A stretch of 64,000 bases of DNA. It comes from Massilia polaris (lineage in GTDB: Bacteria > Pseudomonadota > Gammaproteobacteria > Burkholderiales > Burkholderiaceae_D). Under the pieces are notes generated by a model, which saw only the letters and a list, made by a program, of their open reading frames with translations, had not been told where the DNA came from and searched no databases. Every line of letters begins with the position of its first letter. Position 1 is the stretch's first letter. The stretch covers positions 1 through 64,000 of the forward strand of contig NZ_JABBGG010000014.1 in assembly GCF_012927275.1 (NCBI RefSeq). Direction: 5' to 3'. This document shows, one piece after another, positions 17,209 through 26,354 of this stretch. The position numbers were made by a program, and so were the translations under genes.

Positions 17209-18386
17209 AGCCAAAGTTCATGGTCGTATTCATGAAGGAGTTCCGCGAGACCTTGCGCGACCGCCGTTCGCTGGTGCTGCTTGCGCTGTTCACGCTGATG
17301 TATCCGCTGATGCTCGGCTACATGCTGAACAAGCAGATCGAGCGCGCCACCAAGCCCGAACGCGAAGGCATGGAGCTGGCCGTCATCGGCGCGGCGCAGG
17401 CGCCCAACCTGATGGCGCAGTTCAAGCAGAAGAACGTGACCGTGCAGCAGGTCGACGCGATGGACGAAGAGGCCATCGGCGAACTGCTCAAGTCGCGCAA
17501 GGTGGTGGCGGTACTGCGCATCGACGACAAGTTCGCCGAGAACTACCAGGAGATGCGCCCGGCGCAGGTCGAGCTGTGGTTCGATTCGGCGATCGACAAC
17601 GGGCCGCGCGTGCGCGACGTCGAGGCGGTACTGAACGCCTACAGCATGGACATCGCCAGTGCGCGCCTGCTGGCGCACGGCGTCTCGCCGGTGACGATGG
17701 CGCCGGTGAAGGTGCAGCGCTACGACACCGGCGGCACCGCCGGCCGTTCGGGCGTGATCGGCGCGATGATCGGGTTCCTGTTCTTCCCGGCGTTCGGCTG
17801 CTGCCTGTCGGCCGCGGTCGACAGCACCGCGGGCGAACGCGAACGGCGCTCGATGGAAGTGCTGATGGCGCAGCCGGTGCGCACGTGGGAACTCATTGGC
17901 GGCAAATGGCTCGCCGCCGGCATCCTGTCGGTGATCGCCATTACGCTGGAACTGGCGCTGGCGCACGGCATCCTCAGCTGGCTGCCGCTGGAAGAAGTCG
18001 GCACGTCGTGGCGCGTCACGTCCGCCGACCTGGCGCTGATCTGCCTGGCCTCGCTGCCGCTGTCGCTGCTGGCCGCCGCGGTGCACATCGCGATGGCGAT
18101 GAACGCCAAGTCGTTCAAGGAAGCCCAGACCACGGCCAGCGTCGTAATGCTGGTGCCGATGATCCCGGGCGTGGTGGTATCGATGATGGAGCTGAAAACG
18201 GCCGCGTGGATGTATGCGGTGCCGATGCTGTCGAACCAGACCTTGCTCGGCGAAGTGGCCAAGGGCCAGGACATCGGCGCGATGCCGTACCTGCTGACCT
18301 TCTTCAGTTCGCTGATACCGGCGCTGGCCGGCGTCGCCTTCGCCAGCTGGCGCCTGCGCAGCGAACGTTACGTACTGGCGGTATAG
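17205..18386 (+). CDS. ABC transporter permease (NatB/ABC-2 family)
   Basis: A 393-residue membrane subunit. One transmembrane helix lies near the N-terminus (about 22-41), followed by a ~135-residue soluble extracytoplasmic domain. A cluster of about five helices begins near 185 (IGAMIGFLFFPAFGCCL) and runs to the C-terminus, with the ABC-2 motif STAGERERRSMEVLMAQPV (about 208-226). This layout is that of NatB/YhaP-like permeases. Its start overlaps the ATPase stop by 4 bp, so the two are translationally coupled. The substrate is unknown. Confidence 0.9.
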   Translation: MKPKFMVVFMKEFRETLRDRRSLVLLALFTLMYPLMLGYMLNKQIERATKPEREGMELAVIGAAQAPNLMAQFKQKNVTVQQVDAMDEEAIGELLKSRKVVAVLRIDDKFAENYQEMRPAQVELWFDSAIDNGPRVRDVEAVLNAYSMDIASARLLAHGVSPVTMAPVKVQRYDTGGTAGRSGVIGAMIGFLFFPAFGCCLSAAVDSTAGERERRSMEVLMAQPVRTWELIGGKWLAAGILSVIAITLELALAHGILSWLPLEEVGTSWRVTSADLALICLASLPLSLLAAAVHIAMAMNAKSFKEAQTTASVVMLVPMIPGVVVSMMELKTAAWMYAVPMLSNQTLLGEVAKGQDIGAMPYLLTFFSSLIPALAGVAFASWRLRSERYVLAV

Positions 18387-18409
18387 TCACGTTTTAAACG
18401 GAGGCAGCA

Positions 18410-18850
18410 ATGGATGTAAAAGTCAGCTGGAACGGGCCGTCGGGCATGAGTTTCCGGGCCGAGACCGGGTCGGGCCACATGGTGTCGATGGACGGCGCGC
18501 CTGAAGGCGGCGGCCATAACCTGGCGCCGCGCCCGATGGAGATGGTGTTGCTCGGTACCGGCGGCTGCACCGCCTACGATGTGGTGCTGATCCTGAAGCG
18601 CGGGCGCGAGCAGGTCGAAGGCTGCGACGTCAGCTTGCGCGCCGAGCGCGCCGAGACCGATCCGAAGGTCTTCACGCGCATCCACTTCCACTTTGTCGTC
18701 ACCGGCAAAAACCTCAAGCACGCGGCGGTGGAGCGCGCGATCAACCTGTCTCACGACAAGTACTGCTCGGCCTCGATCATGCTCGCCAAGACGGCGGCCT
18801 TCACCCATTCATTCGACATCGTCGACACCGGCGCGCCAGCTGCGGTGTAG
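18410..18850 (+). CDS. OsmC family peroxiredoxin-like protein
   Basis: A 146-residue OsmC/YhfA-type protein. The two redox cysteines are Cys53 (TGGCTAYDVV) and Cys119 (DKYCSAS), and the N-terminal Arg/Glu-containing strand region fits the fold. OsmC proteins reduce organic hydroperoxides by a thiol mechanism; the YhfA-like subgroup, to which the short length and HDKYCSA motif point, has no settled substrate. GGAGG lies 6 bases before the start. The gene is convergent with coq7. Confidence 0.92.
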   Translation: MDVKVSWNGPSGMSFRAETGSGHMVSMDGAPEGGGHNLAPRPMEMVLLGTGGCTAYDVVLILKRGREQVEGCDVSLRAERAETDPKVFTRIHFHFVVTGKNLKHAAVERAINLSHDKYCSASIMLAKTAAFTHSFDIVDTGAPAAV

Positions 18851-18862
18851 TTCGCTGATGGG

Positions 18863-19507
18863 TCAGATGTAGTAGGCGGTGGTGGTCATCACCTTGGACA
18901 TCGCCGTCATGCCTGCCTTCACCACGAATGGCGTATCGGCCGCGCCCATGGCCTGGGCTGCGGCGCCGTGGGCGATTTCATCGGCGCGCATCTGCTCGAC
19001 GATGGCGCGCGATTTGGCGTCCTGCGCCGGCAGCTCGACCAGGTGGCGGTCCAGGTGCGCCTCGACCTGGCGCTCGGTTTCAACCACGAAGCCGAGGCTG
19101 CGGGCGTCGCCAAGGTGCGCCGCGACCGCGCCAATCGCGTAGGCGCCGGCATACCACAGCGGATTGAACAGGCTCGGTTGCGAGCCGAGTTCCGACAAGC
19201 GCTGCGCGGTCCAGGCCAGGTGGTCTTCTTCCTCGCGGCCAGCCTGTTCGAACTGTTCGCGCATCTGCGGGTTCTTTGCACAGCGCGCCTGCGAATCGTA
19301 CAGCGCCTGCGCGCACACTTCGCCAACGTGGTTCACCCGCATCAGGCCGGCGCTATGGCGCTGCTCGCGCTCGTCGAGCGCGGCGTCGGCCGCATGGACC
19401 GCCGGGTTCGGGCGCGACGCGGTGGCCACGCCGCCGATGACGCGCAGCGCCTTGTCGACGTTGACGATCAGCTTATCGAGTGGATTGAGTAAACGCTGGG
19501 ATGGCAT
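18863..19507 (-). CDS. coq7: Demethoxyubiquinone hydroxylase Coq7
   Basis: Coq7 is a di-iron monooxygenase that hydroxylates demethoxyubiquinone in ubiquinone synthesis, replacing the flavoprotein UbiF in many Beta- and Gammaproteobacteria. The 214 residues hold carboxylate-bridged di-iron ligand motifs: Glu63 in [15 protein letters not shown], the EEDH motif (93-96), and later [14 protein letters not shown] and [10 protein letters not shown]. Length and order match bacterial Coq7. It is convergent with the OsmC gene, with 12 bp between. Confidence 0.96.
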   Translation of the reverse strand: MPSQRLLNPLDKLIVNVDKALRVIGGVATASRPNPAVHAADAALDEREQRHSAGLMRVNHVGEVCAQALYDSQARCAKNPQMREQFEQAGREEEDHLAWTAQRLSELGSQPSLFNPLWYAGAYAIGAVAAHLGDARSLGFVVETERQVEAHLDRHLVELPAQDAKSRAIVEQMRADEIAHGAAAQAMGAADTPFVVKAGMTAMSKVMTTTAYYI

Positions 19508-19538
19508 GGCGGTGTCCAGTAATGCTGTAAAAACGTCA

Positions 19539-19985
19539 TTATAAAACGTCGCGCGGGGCCGGCGCGCCCGCCTCGGGCAGCTTCTGGCGTTCGATCCAGT
19601 CCAGCACCGGGCCGGCGATGTCGATCCCGGAGATTTTCTTCGCCACCGACAGGTTCAGCGAAAGCAGGAACGGCACGCTGCCGACCGGCACTTCCGCGCA
19701 GTGCTCGGCGAACGCGGGCAGGAAGCGCTTCGACTCCAGCACCGGAATCACCTTGGCGCCGCTCATGAATTGCAGCACGCTGGTAATCGTATGGCCCTTG
19801 CCGATCGACTGGTAAATGAAGACGTTGAATTCACGGTCGACCTTCTTGAAGTCGATCGCCTCGTCGGTCATCAGCGCGGCAAGATAGTACAGGCCGAGCG
19901 CGGTGCGGAAGAAGTCGGTCGATTCGAGCGCCGTCTGGCCGCGGCGAGTGACCGCGAGTACTTTTTCTTTGGTAGCAGTATCCAT
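19539..19985 (-). CDS. Conserved-looking protein of unknown function
   Basis: A 148-residue soluble protein (from ATG 19985; a GTG at 20000 would add five residues). Composition, codon use and length support a real gene, but no family is recognised. It has an amphipathic helical N-terminal half, a hydrophobic stretch [16 protein letters not shown], and a segment [22 protein letters not shown] without a clear membrane helix. It lies 31 bp upstream of coq7 on the same strand and is divergent from petA, so it may be co-transcribed with coq7. No function is proposed. Confidence 0.75.
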   Translation of the reverse strand: MDTATKEKVLAVTRRGQTALESTDFFRTALGLYYLAALMTDEAIDFKKVDREFNVFIYQSIGKGHTITSVLQFMSGAKVIPVLESKRFLPAFAEHCAEVPVGSVPFLLSLNLSVAKKISGIDIAGPVLDWIERQKLPEAGAPAPRDVL

Positions 19986-20110
19986 GCGGACATTATCCAC
20001 ATTTTCCGCTATGCCGGAACGGTTTCCGGGGCAATTGTCCGAACCTGGCCCGCACTTCTCAGGTCAAATAGACAAGCGCATTTGCGTGGCGAGACGAACG
20101 AGGTGAAGCC

Positions 20111-20713
20111 ATGGGCACTACACTGACGTATCAGCCAAGCCGCCGGCATTTTTTGACGGTGTCGACCGCCGCGCTCGGCGGCGTCGGGCTGGTTGCAACC
20201 GCAATCCCATTCATGGCGACGATGTCGCCCAGCGAACGGGCGCGCGCGGCCGGCGCCCCGGTCGAGGCGGACACCAGCAACATTGCCCCGGGCGCGCTGG
20301 TGACGGTCGAATGGCGCGGGCGGCCGGTGTGGATCCTGCACCGCACGCCGGAGCAGATCGCCGCGCTGGGCGGGCATGACGGCGAACTGGCCGACCCCGC
20401 GTCGCGCGTGCGCCAGCAGCCGGCCTACACGGCCAATCCGACCCGCTCCCTCAAGCCTGAATTCCTCGTGCTGACGGCCATTTGCACCCACCTCGGCTGC
20501 ATTCCCAGCTACCGCCCCGAGCCGGGCGCGGCCGATCTCGGCGATGACTGGCCGGGCGGCTTCTACTGCCCATGCCACGGATCCAAATTCGACCTGGCCG
20601 GACGTGTATTCCAGAACGTGCCCGCTCCGAGCAACATGGAAGTTCCCCCGCATTCGTTCAGGGGCGCAGGCAAGCTGCTGATCGGTATCGATCCCGACGA
20701 CGCCCTTCCCTGA
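20111..20713 (+). CDS. petA: Rieske iron-sulfur protein (ubiquinol-cytochrome c reductase subunit), isolated gene
   Basis: A 200-residue Rieske protein of the bc1 complex type. It has a twin-arginine signal/anchor (SRRHFL at 10-15, then a hydrophobic helix to about 38), the bc1 family motif SERARAAGAPVEADTSNI, and both halves of the 2Fe-2S site: CTHLGC (125-130) and CPCHGS (153-158). GAGGTGAAG precedes the ATG. Normally petA is followed by petB and petC; here a 221-bp gap and an ABC transporter follow instead. It may be a second, paralogous Rieske subunit, or the operon may be split in this lineage. The fold and cofactor are secure; the partner is not. Confidence 0.93.
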   Translation: MGTTLTYQPSRRHFLTVSTAALGGVGLVATAIPFMATMSPSERARAAGAPVEADTSNIAPGALVTVEWRGRPVWILHRTPEQIAALGGHDGELADPASRVRQQPAYTANPTRSLKPEFLVLTAICTHLGCIPSYRPEPGAADLGDDWPGGFYCPCHGSKFDLAGRVFQNVPAPSNMEVPPHSFRGAGKLLIGIDPDDALP

Positions 20714-20862
20714 CCCCCCTCGCCAAGTCACACCGTTGCCGTGTACGCGGCCCCGGTGTGCCGCCGCGTCAATACGCCCCGCCCCATTCCCCCAAAACTG
20801 CACTCTGTTCCAATCAAATCGCCGTGTATCGCAACGAGCCGCCATGCCGGCCATAAATTTAA

Positions 20863-20920
20863 TACAATGCAACTATCACAAAAGCGTAACCGTTGCATTT
20901 TTGGTTACGCATGGTTACGG
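20863..20920 (+). promoter_or_regulatory. Promoter with operator-like repeats ahead of the ABC/M1 cluster
   Basis: A -10-like TACAAT (20863-20868) is followed at about +10 by an inverted repeat GCGTAACC (20884-20891) and GGTTACGC (20903-20910), 11 bases apart. A third half-site GGTTACGG (20913-20920) lies in direct orientation. The ABC ATPase start is 15 bases further on. An operator overlapping the transcription start would fit repression, though the repeat could also form an RNA hairpin. The role is inferred from position and symmetry. Confidence 0.55.
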
Positions 20921-20934
20921 GATCTGGAGTCAGC

Positions 20935-21825
20935 ATGGAATTACGCATCCGCAATTTGTCGAAGACCTACGCCAATGGCGTGGTGGCGCTGGACAATGTC
21001 ACCCTGAACATCCCCACCGGGATGTTCGGCCTGCTCGGCCCCAATGGCGCGGGCAAGTCGACGCTGATGCGCATCCTCGCGACATTGCAGGAATGCGACT
21101 CCGGCTCGGTGTTCCTCGACGAGATCGACGTGCTCGACGAACAGGACGAAGTGCGCCGCATGCTGGGCTACCTGCCGCAGGACTTCGGCGTCTACCCGAA
21201 AGTGACCGCTTACGAACTGCTCGACCACTTCGCCGTGCTCAAGGGACTGTCGAGCCGTGCACGCCGCCGCGAGGTAGTCGACGGCCTGCTCCAGCAAACC
21301 AACCTGTTCGAAGTGCGTCACCAGCGCCTCGGCGGATTCTCGGGCGGCATGCGCCAGCGCTTCGGCATCGCCCAGGCGCTGCTGGGAGATCCGCAGCTGA
21401 TCATCGTCGACGAGCCGACCGCCGGCCTCGACCCGCAGGAGCGGGTGCGTTTCCACAACCTGTTGTCCGATATCGGCGAAGACAAGACCGTGCTGCTGTC
21501 GACCCACATCGTGTCCGACGTGGCCGACCTGTGCTCCAACATGGCCATCATTAACAAGGGCCACGTGCTGCTGTGCGGCGAGCCGCAAAAGCTGATCGAC
21601 GCCATCGACGGCAAGATCTGGGAGCGCTTCGTCACGAAGGCAGAAGTCGCAGCCTTCCAGACCCGCCACGCGGTGATTTCGACCCGCCTGCTGACCGGCC
21701 GAACCCTGATCCGGGTGTACGACGAGCGCGATCCGGGCGACGGCTTCGATCCGGCCATCGGCGATCTCGAAGACGTGTACTTCGCCACCATCGCCGGGCG
21801 CAGTTTCGCGGCCAGCAACTGCTAA
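20935..21825 (+). CDS. ABC transporter ATP-binding protein paired with the permease/M1 fusion
   Basis: A 296-residue ABC ATPase: Walker A GPNGAGKS (35-42), Q-loop in LPQDFGVYP, signature FSGGMRQRFGIAQAL, Walker B LIIVDEPTAGLDP, and switch His in LSTHIVSDV. A C-terminal extension of about 80 residues follows the core, as in CcmA-type ATPases. It starts at MELRIRN with TGGAG upstream; the longer open frame is not used. It ends 9 bp before the permease/aminopeptidase fusion, so the two encode the motor and membrane parts of one transporter. Confidence 0.94.
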   Translation: MELRIRNLSKTYANGVVALDNVTLNIPTGMFGLLGPNGAGKSTLMRILATLQECDSGSVFLDEIDVLDEQDEVRRMLGYLPQDFGVYPKVTAYELLDHFAVLKGLSSRARRREVVDGLLQQTNLFEVRHQRLGGFSGGMRQRFGIAQALLGDPQLIIVDEPTAGLDPQERVRFHNLLSDIGEDKTVLLSTHIVSDVADLCSNMAIINKGHVLLCGEPQKLIDAIDGKIWERFVTKAEVAAFQTRHAVISTRLLTGRTLIRVYDERDPGDGFDPAIGDLEDVYFATIAGRSFAASNC

Positions 21826-21834
21826 GGACAGTTT

Positions 21835-24800
21835 ATGCTGGCAATCGCACTGTTCGAAGCGCGGCAGCGGCTCAAGCTGCTGTCGACCTGGGTCTACTTC
21901 GGCATGTTCTTCGCACTGGCGATGCTGTGGATGGCCGCCGCCGGCGGCGTCTTCAAGGAAGCCGTCGTCACCTTCGGCGGCAAGGTCCTGATCAACGCGC
22001 CCCGTTCGATCGACCTGACGGTAGCCTTCCTCGGCTGCCTCGGCGTCGTGGTGGTGGCCGCGATCGCGGGCCGCTCGGTGCAGCAGGACTTCGAGTACGA
22101 CATGCACCACTTCTTCTTCAGCGCGCCGATCAGAAAGGCCGACTACGTGTTCGGGCGATTCTTCGGCGCCTGCTTCACGATGGCGATCGTCTTTTCCAGC
22201 ATCGTGCTGGGCGCGTGGCTCGGCACCTGGATCCCCGGCATCGAGCCGGACCGGCTCGGGCCTTCCAGCGTCATGATGTACCTGCGGCCATTCGTTTTCA
22301 CGCTGCTGCCCAACCTGTTCATCTTCGGTTCGATCTTCTTCGTGCTGGCCGCGCTGACGCGCCGCATGATGCCGGTCTACGTGGCCAGCGTGGTCATGAT
22401 GATCGGTTATATCGTGGCGCCGCAGCTGGCGCGCGACCTCGATTACAAGACGCTGGCCGCACTGATCGACCCGTTCGGCACCACCGCGCTGATCCGCGTC
22501 ACCGAGTACTGGCCCATCGCCGAGCGCAATGTGCGCACGATCCCGTTCGAAGGCGTCTACCTGCTCAACCGCCTGATCTGGTCGGGCTTCGGGCTGGTCG
22601 TGCTGCTGCTTGGATACTGGCGCTTCCACTTTATCAGCTCCGCCGACAGCGGCGCTGCGCGCCGGCGCGACAGCGAACTGCCGCTGCAGCTGTCGCACAC
22701 CGCCGCCGACACGCGCGAGAAGCCCGATTTCGCCAACCGCAGCCTGGCGCTGCTGCTGGCACGGTCGGCCTGGCTGAACTTCCGCGAATCGGTCAAGAAC
22801 ATCTACTTCGCCGTCATCGCGCTGGCCGCGGTGCTGGCGGTGTTCGCCAGCTCGCTCAACATCGGCGCGATCTATGGCACCAATACCTACCCGGTCACCT
22901 ACCAGGTGCTCGAGATAATCAGCGATACCTTCGCGCTGTTCATGCTGGTCGTGACCACCTTCTACGCCGGCGAACTGGTATGGCGCGAACGCGAAGCGCG
23001 CATGGCGCCGATGCTCGACGTGATGCCGGTGCCCACATGGGTGCGCATGCTGGCCAAGGTGTTCGCGCTGGTCGGCCTGCAGGCGCTGATGCTGTTTGTA
23101 TTGATGTTGTGCGGCCTGCTGGTCCAGGTCTTCAACGGCTACTTCGTGTTCGAGCTGGGGCTGTACGTCAAGACCCTTTTCCTGATCCAGCTGCCGCTGT
23201 ACGCGCTGATCGCGGTGCTGGCGATCGCCCTCCAGGTGCTCCTCAACCATAAGTACGTGGCGTACTTTGCGATGATCCTGTACTACGTCGCGACGATCGC
23301 CTTCGCCACGCTCGGCCTTGACCACCCGATGATCCTGTACGGCACCACGCCCGACGCCGTGTATTCGGCGATGAACGGCTTCGGCCACTACCTGGCGCGT
23401 GAACGCTGGTTCGAGCTGTATTGGGCCGGCGCGGCACTCATGCTGCTGGTACTGACGCTGGTGCTCTGGCCGCGCGGCTGCAACGATGAACTGGGAAGCC
23501 GGCTGCGCCTCGCGCGCCGCAACCTCAGCACGCCGGTGCTGGTGAGCTTCGCGCTTGGACTGGCGATCTTCGGCGGCGCCGGTTCGCTCCTGTACTACAA
23601 CCTCCACATCGCCAACGACTTCCACACAACCTGGCAGGACGAGCAGCAGCGCGCCGACTACGAACTGCGCTACAAGCGGCTCGCGGCGCTGCCGCAGCCG
23701 CGTGTGACAAGCGTCGACCTCAAGGTCGATATCAATCCGGAGCAGCGCAGCCTGGCGGTGCGCGGCACCTACCAGCTCGAGAACCGTTCCGGCCGTCCTG
23801 TCACCGACATCATGGTCAACCAGGACCGCCGCGCGGCGCTGAAGCTGCGCTTCAGCCAGCCGGTACGCCAGGTGATCGCCGACCGCGAACGCGGCGTCTG
23901 GGTCTACAAGCTCGTAAGCCCGCTGGCCGCAGGGGCGCGCATCGCCATGGCTTTCGACGTTGGCTACGCCCCGAAGGGCATCCTCGGCATGGGTCTCGAC
24001 ACGCCCGTGGTCGGCAACGGCACCTTCTTCAACAAGGACGTGCTGCCGTCGATCGGCTACCTGCGCTCAGCCGAACTTGAGGATGCGCGCGACCGCAAGC
24101 GCCACGACCTGCCGCCGCGCGAACGGATGCTGGCGCGCGACGACCCGAAGGGCCGCGCCAATAACTACATCAGCTCCGACGGCGACTGGATCGATTTCAA
24201 TGCCGTCGTCAGCACCAGCCCGGACCAGATCGCGATCGCCCCGGGGACGCTGGAGAAGGAATGGCTGGACAAGGGCCGCCGCTACTTCCACTACAAGATG
24301 GACAAGCCGATCCTGAACTTTTATTCGTTCCAGTCGGCGCGCTACGAAGTGCGGCACGACCGCTGGCGCGATGTCACGATCGACATCTACTACCATCCGG
24401 CGCACGACTTCAACCTCGACCGCATCGTGCGCGGCGTCAAGGCCTCGCTCGAATACTACTCGGCCAACTTCAGCCCGTACCAGCACAAGGTGGTGCGGGT
24501 GGTTGAATTCCCGCGCTACGAGACATTCGCGCAGTCGTATCCCGGCACGATCCCGTATTCGGAGAATATCGGCTTCATCGCCAAGGTGGACGACAAGGAC
24601 CCGAAGGACATCGACTACCCGTTCCACGTCACCGCGCACGAAATGGCCCACCAGTGGTGGGGCCACCAGCTGGTCGGCGCCGATACGCGCGGCGCGACGG
24701 TGCTGTCGGAAACGCTGTCCGAATATTCGGCGCTGATGGTGATGAAAAAGACGATGGGTCCGCACAAGATGCGCCGCTTCCTGCGCTACGACCTTGACCG

Positions 24801-25404
24801 CTACCTGATGGGACGCGCGCTCGAGAACCGCAAGGAACTGCCGCTGGCGCAGAACGAAAACCAGGACTACATCCACTACCGCAAGGGCGGGCTGGCGATG
24901 TACCTGCTGCAGGATGTGCTGGGCGAGGAAAAGATCAACGATGTGCTGCACGACCTGCTGGCGCAGCACGCGTTCCACGGCGCGCCCTACCCCGGCGTCG
25001 ATGTGCTGGTTTCTGCGCTGCGCGGCGTCACGCCGCCGGAATACGCATACCTGATCGACGACCTGTTCGAATCGATCGTCCTGTACGAAAACCGCGCCAC
25101 CACGGCGACCGCGCAGCGGCGTGCCGACGGCAAGTACACGGTCACCCTGGCCGCGACCGCCATCAAGATGCGCGCCGGTGAACTTGGCGAGGAAAAAGAG
25201 GCGGCGCTGAAAGACGTGATCGAATTCGGCGTCGACGACAAGGACGGCAGGCCGCTGGTGCGTGAGCGCCGCATCGTCGGCAGCCGCGATGTGGCGGTGA
25301 CGCTGGTGGTTGACGGCCGTCCGGCCAAAGCCGGCATCGACCCTGACAACAAGCTGATCGACCGCAAGCCATCGGATAATATGATCGACGTTGAAATGCG
25401 CTGA
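21835..25404 (+). CDS. ABC-2 type permease fused to an M1 family aminopeptidase
   Basis: A 1189-residue fusion. Two ABC-2 permease halves (about 1-265 and 314-560) each have around six hydrophobic helices. A further helix near 565-588 leads to a large extracytoplasmic M1 peptidase domain. Zinc ligands are visible: HEMAHQWW (His935, Glu936, His939) and Glu959 in [13 protein letters not shown]. There are 19 rather than 18 residues between the second His and this Glu, and the exopeptidase motif GxMEN is replaced by IPYSEN (906-911). AAGGA precedes the ATG. With two permease halves in one chain and an ATPase just upstream, it could form a complete exporter carrying its own periplasmic peptidase. 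Such fusions are known by annotation; substrates are not established. Confidence 0.93.
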   Translation: MLAIALFEARQRLKLLSTWVYFGMFFALAMLWMAAAGGVFKEAVVTFGGKVLINAPRSIDLTVAFLGCLGVVVVAAIAGRSVQQDFEYDMHHFFFSAPIRKADYVFGRFFGACFTMAIVFSSIVLGAWLGTWIPGIEPDRLGPSSVMMYLRPFVFTLLPNLFIFGSIFFVLAALTRRMMPVYVASVVMMIGYIVAPQLARDLDYKTLAALIDPFGTTALIRVTEYWPIAERNVRTIPFEGVYLLNRLIWSGFGLVVLLLGYWRFHFISSADSGAARRRDSELPLQLSHTAADTREKPDFANRSLALLLARSAWLNFRESVKNIYFAVIALAAVLAVFASSLNIGAIYGTNTYPVTYQVLEIISDTFALFMLVVTTFYAGELVWREREARMAPMLDVMPVPTWVRMLAKVFALVGLQALMLFVLMLCGLLVQVFNGYFVFELGLYVKTLFLIQLPLYALIAVLAIALQVLLNHKYVAYFAMILYYVATIAFATLGLDHPMILYGTTPDAVYSAMNGFGHYLARERWFELYWAGAALMLLVLTLVLWPRGCNDELGSRLRLARRNLSTPVLVSFALGLAIFGGAGSLLYYNLHIANDFHTTWQDEQQRADYELRYKRLAALPQPRVTSVDLKVDINPEQRSLAVRGTYQLENRSGRPVTDIMVNQDRRAALKLRFSQPVRQVIADRERGVWVYKLVSPLAAGARIAMAFDVGYAPKGILGMGLDTPVVGNGTFFNKDVLPSIGYLRSAELEDARDRKRHDLPPRERMLARDDPKGRANNYISSDGDWIDFNAVVSTSPDQIAIAPGTLEKEWLDKGRRYFHYKMDKPILNFYSFQSARYEVRHDRWRDVTIDIYYHPAHDFNLDRIVRGVKASLEYYSANFSPYQHKVVRVVEFPRYETFAQSYPGTIPYSENIGFIAKVDDKDPKDIDYPFHVTAHEMAHQWWGHQLVGADTRGATVLSETLSEYSALMVMKKTMGPHKMRRFLRYDLDRYLMGRALENRKELPLAQNENQDYIHYRKGGLAMYLLQDVLGEEKINDVLHDLLAQHAFHGAPYPGVDVLVSALRGVTPPEYAYLIDDLFESIVLYENRATTATAQRRADGKYTVTLAATAIKMRAGELGEEKEAALKDVIEFGVDDKDGRPLVRERRIVGSRDVAVTLVVDGRPAKAGIDPDNKLIDRKPSDNMIDVEMR

Positions 25405-25430
25405 CGCGCACGGCCTTACTGGAACTGACA

Positions 25431-26105
25431 ATGAAACGACTGACACTGATTCTCGCGGGCGCGCTGCTGACAGGCGGCGCGGCGGCAGCCCAGCCCGGGC
25501 CGACGTTTGGCTCGCATGGCATGGCCCTCTTTGGCGGCAAGGACGCGCTATACGCGTCGCACCTGCCGATGTTCCATGCGCCGCATGATTACCAGGTTGT
25601 GCTGCAGGTGCATGTCGCCGACCCGAAACTGGACGCTGCGCTGCGCCAGCGCCTCGACGGCAAGACCGCGCTGTGGACCATCGACCCTGAAAAATTTGAA
25701 CTGGACCGGCTCGCGCCGAACGCCGCGGCGCCGGTGCGCGAATTCAAGGCCGACCTGGTGGACGGCCACTTCGAACGAGGCGGCAAGACCCAGTACGCAG
25801 GCGCCACGGTGGTGGTCGACAAGGTGCTGGTGTTCCGCAAGCTCTCCGCCGACGCGGCCAAGCGCGACAGTGCGCGTTATGTGCAGCTTGGCAGCGGCAA
25901 GCAGCGCTACCTGGTGAAGGAAATCGACAGCCGACCGGACTTCGACCACATCGTGGCGATCACGTCACCCGCCGGCGCATCCGGCGCGCCTGTTGTGCTC
26001 GCAAAGCAGGGGCTCGACGAAACCGCGGCGGATACCCTCACACGTGCACTGCCCGGTGCGAAGGTCACGGGTACCGTCTATTTTGATACCGCAGACCTGA
26101 AGTAG
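25431..26105 (+). CDS. Secreted protein of unknown function following the ABC/M1 fusion
   Basis: A 224-residue protein with a clear Sec signal peptide (MKRLTLILAGALLTGGAAAAQ, cleavage about 20-21). The mature part is mostly beta-rich, with FGSHGMALFGGKDALYASHLPMFHAPHDYQ near its start (about 26-55; several His residues that could bind metal) and no cysteine. No domain is recognised. It lies 26 bp after the permease/M1 gene on the same strand and is probably co-transcribed, so a periplasmic partner or substrate of that system is a reasonable guess only. Confidence 0.82.
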   Translation: MKRLTLILAGALLTGGAAAAQPGPTFGSHGMALFGGKDALYASHLPMFHAPHDYQVVLQVHVADPKLDAALRQRLDGKTALWTIDPEKFELDRLAPNAAAPVREFKADLVDGHFERGGKTQYAGATVVVDKVLVFRKLSADAAKRDSARYVQLGSGKQRYLVKEIDSRPDFDHIVAITSPAGASGAPVVLAKQGLDETAADTLTRALPGAKVTGTVYFDTADLK

Positions 26106-26186
26106 CGACACCCCTCACGGGTACACACATTCGGGGTGAACTATACGGAGCCTGCCGGCTCTAACATTCACACCTCGGAGAAAGCG

Positions 26187-26297
26187 ATGATTACGGCTAA
26201 ACAACGCGTTGCTGCATTGCTGGAACACCTTCAGGATTCCTGTTCGCTTCACGAAATCAGTTTCTACCTGCAGACGCTGAAACGCGCGTCAAAATAA
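26187..26297 (+). CDS. Small protein of 36 residues
   Basis: ATG 26187 with GGAG six bases upstream opens a 36-codon frame ending TAA 26295-26297, immediately before a terminator. The product (starting MITAKQRVAALLEHLQDSC) is helical, with one Cys and two His in DSCSLHEISFYL. A good ribosome site, a compact frame and a terminator directly after the stop argue for a real gene. The pattern loosely resembles short antitoxin-like helical proteins, but no toxin gene is adjacent. The function is unknown. Confidence 0.6.
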   Translation: MITAKQRVAALLEHLQDSCSLHEISFYLQTLKRASK

Positions 26298-26336
26298 AAA
26301 AACCGCGCTACCGAAGATCGGATAGCACGGCTTTTC
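26296..26336. terminator. Bidirectional terminator between the small gene and topB
   Basis: An imperfect hairpin (26303-26314 with 26318-26330; one mismatch and one bulge) is flanked by seven A residues on the left (T-run on the minus strand, after topB) and TTTT on the right (plus strand). It sits exactly between the convergent genes ending at 26297 and 26355. Confidence 0.8.
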
Positions 26337-26354
26337 TTATCGCAACGGCGTGTG

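Noticed and set aside
20941-23625. An 894-codon minus-strand frame opposite the ABC ATPase and the permease/M1 fusion
   Set aside because: Low-complexity His/Gln/Arg-rich translation without any domain, no ribosome site, and it spans two well-supported genes on the other strand.
26187-26297. Naming the 36-residue protein an antitoxin
   Set aside because: The helical pattern is only vaguely similar, and no toxin gene is beside it; function left open.
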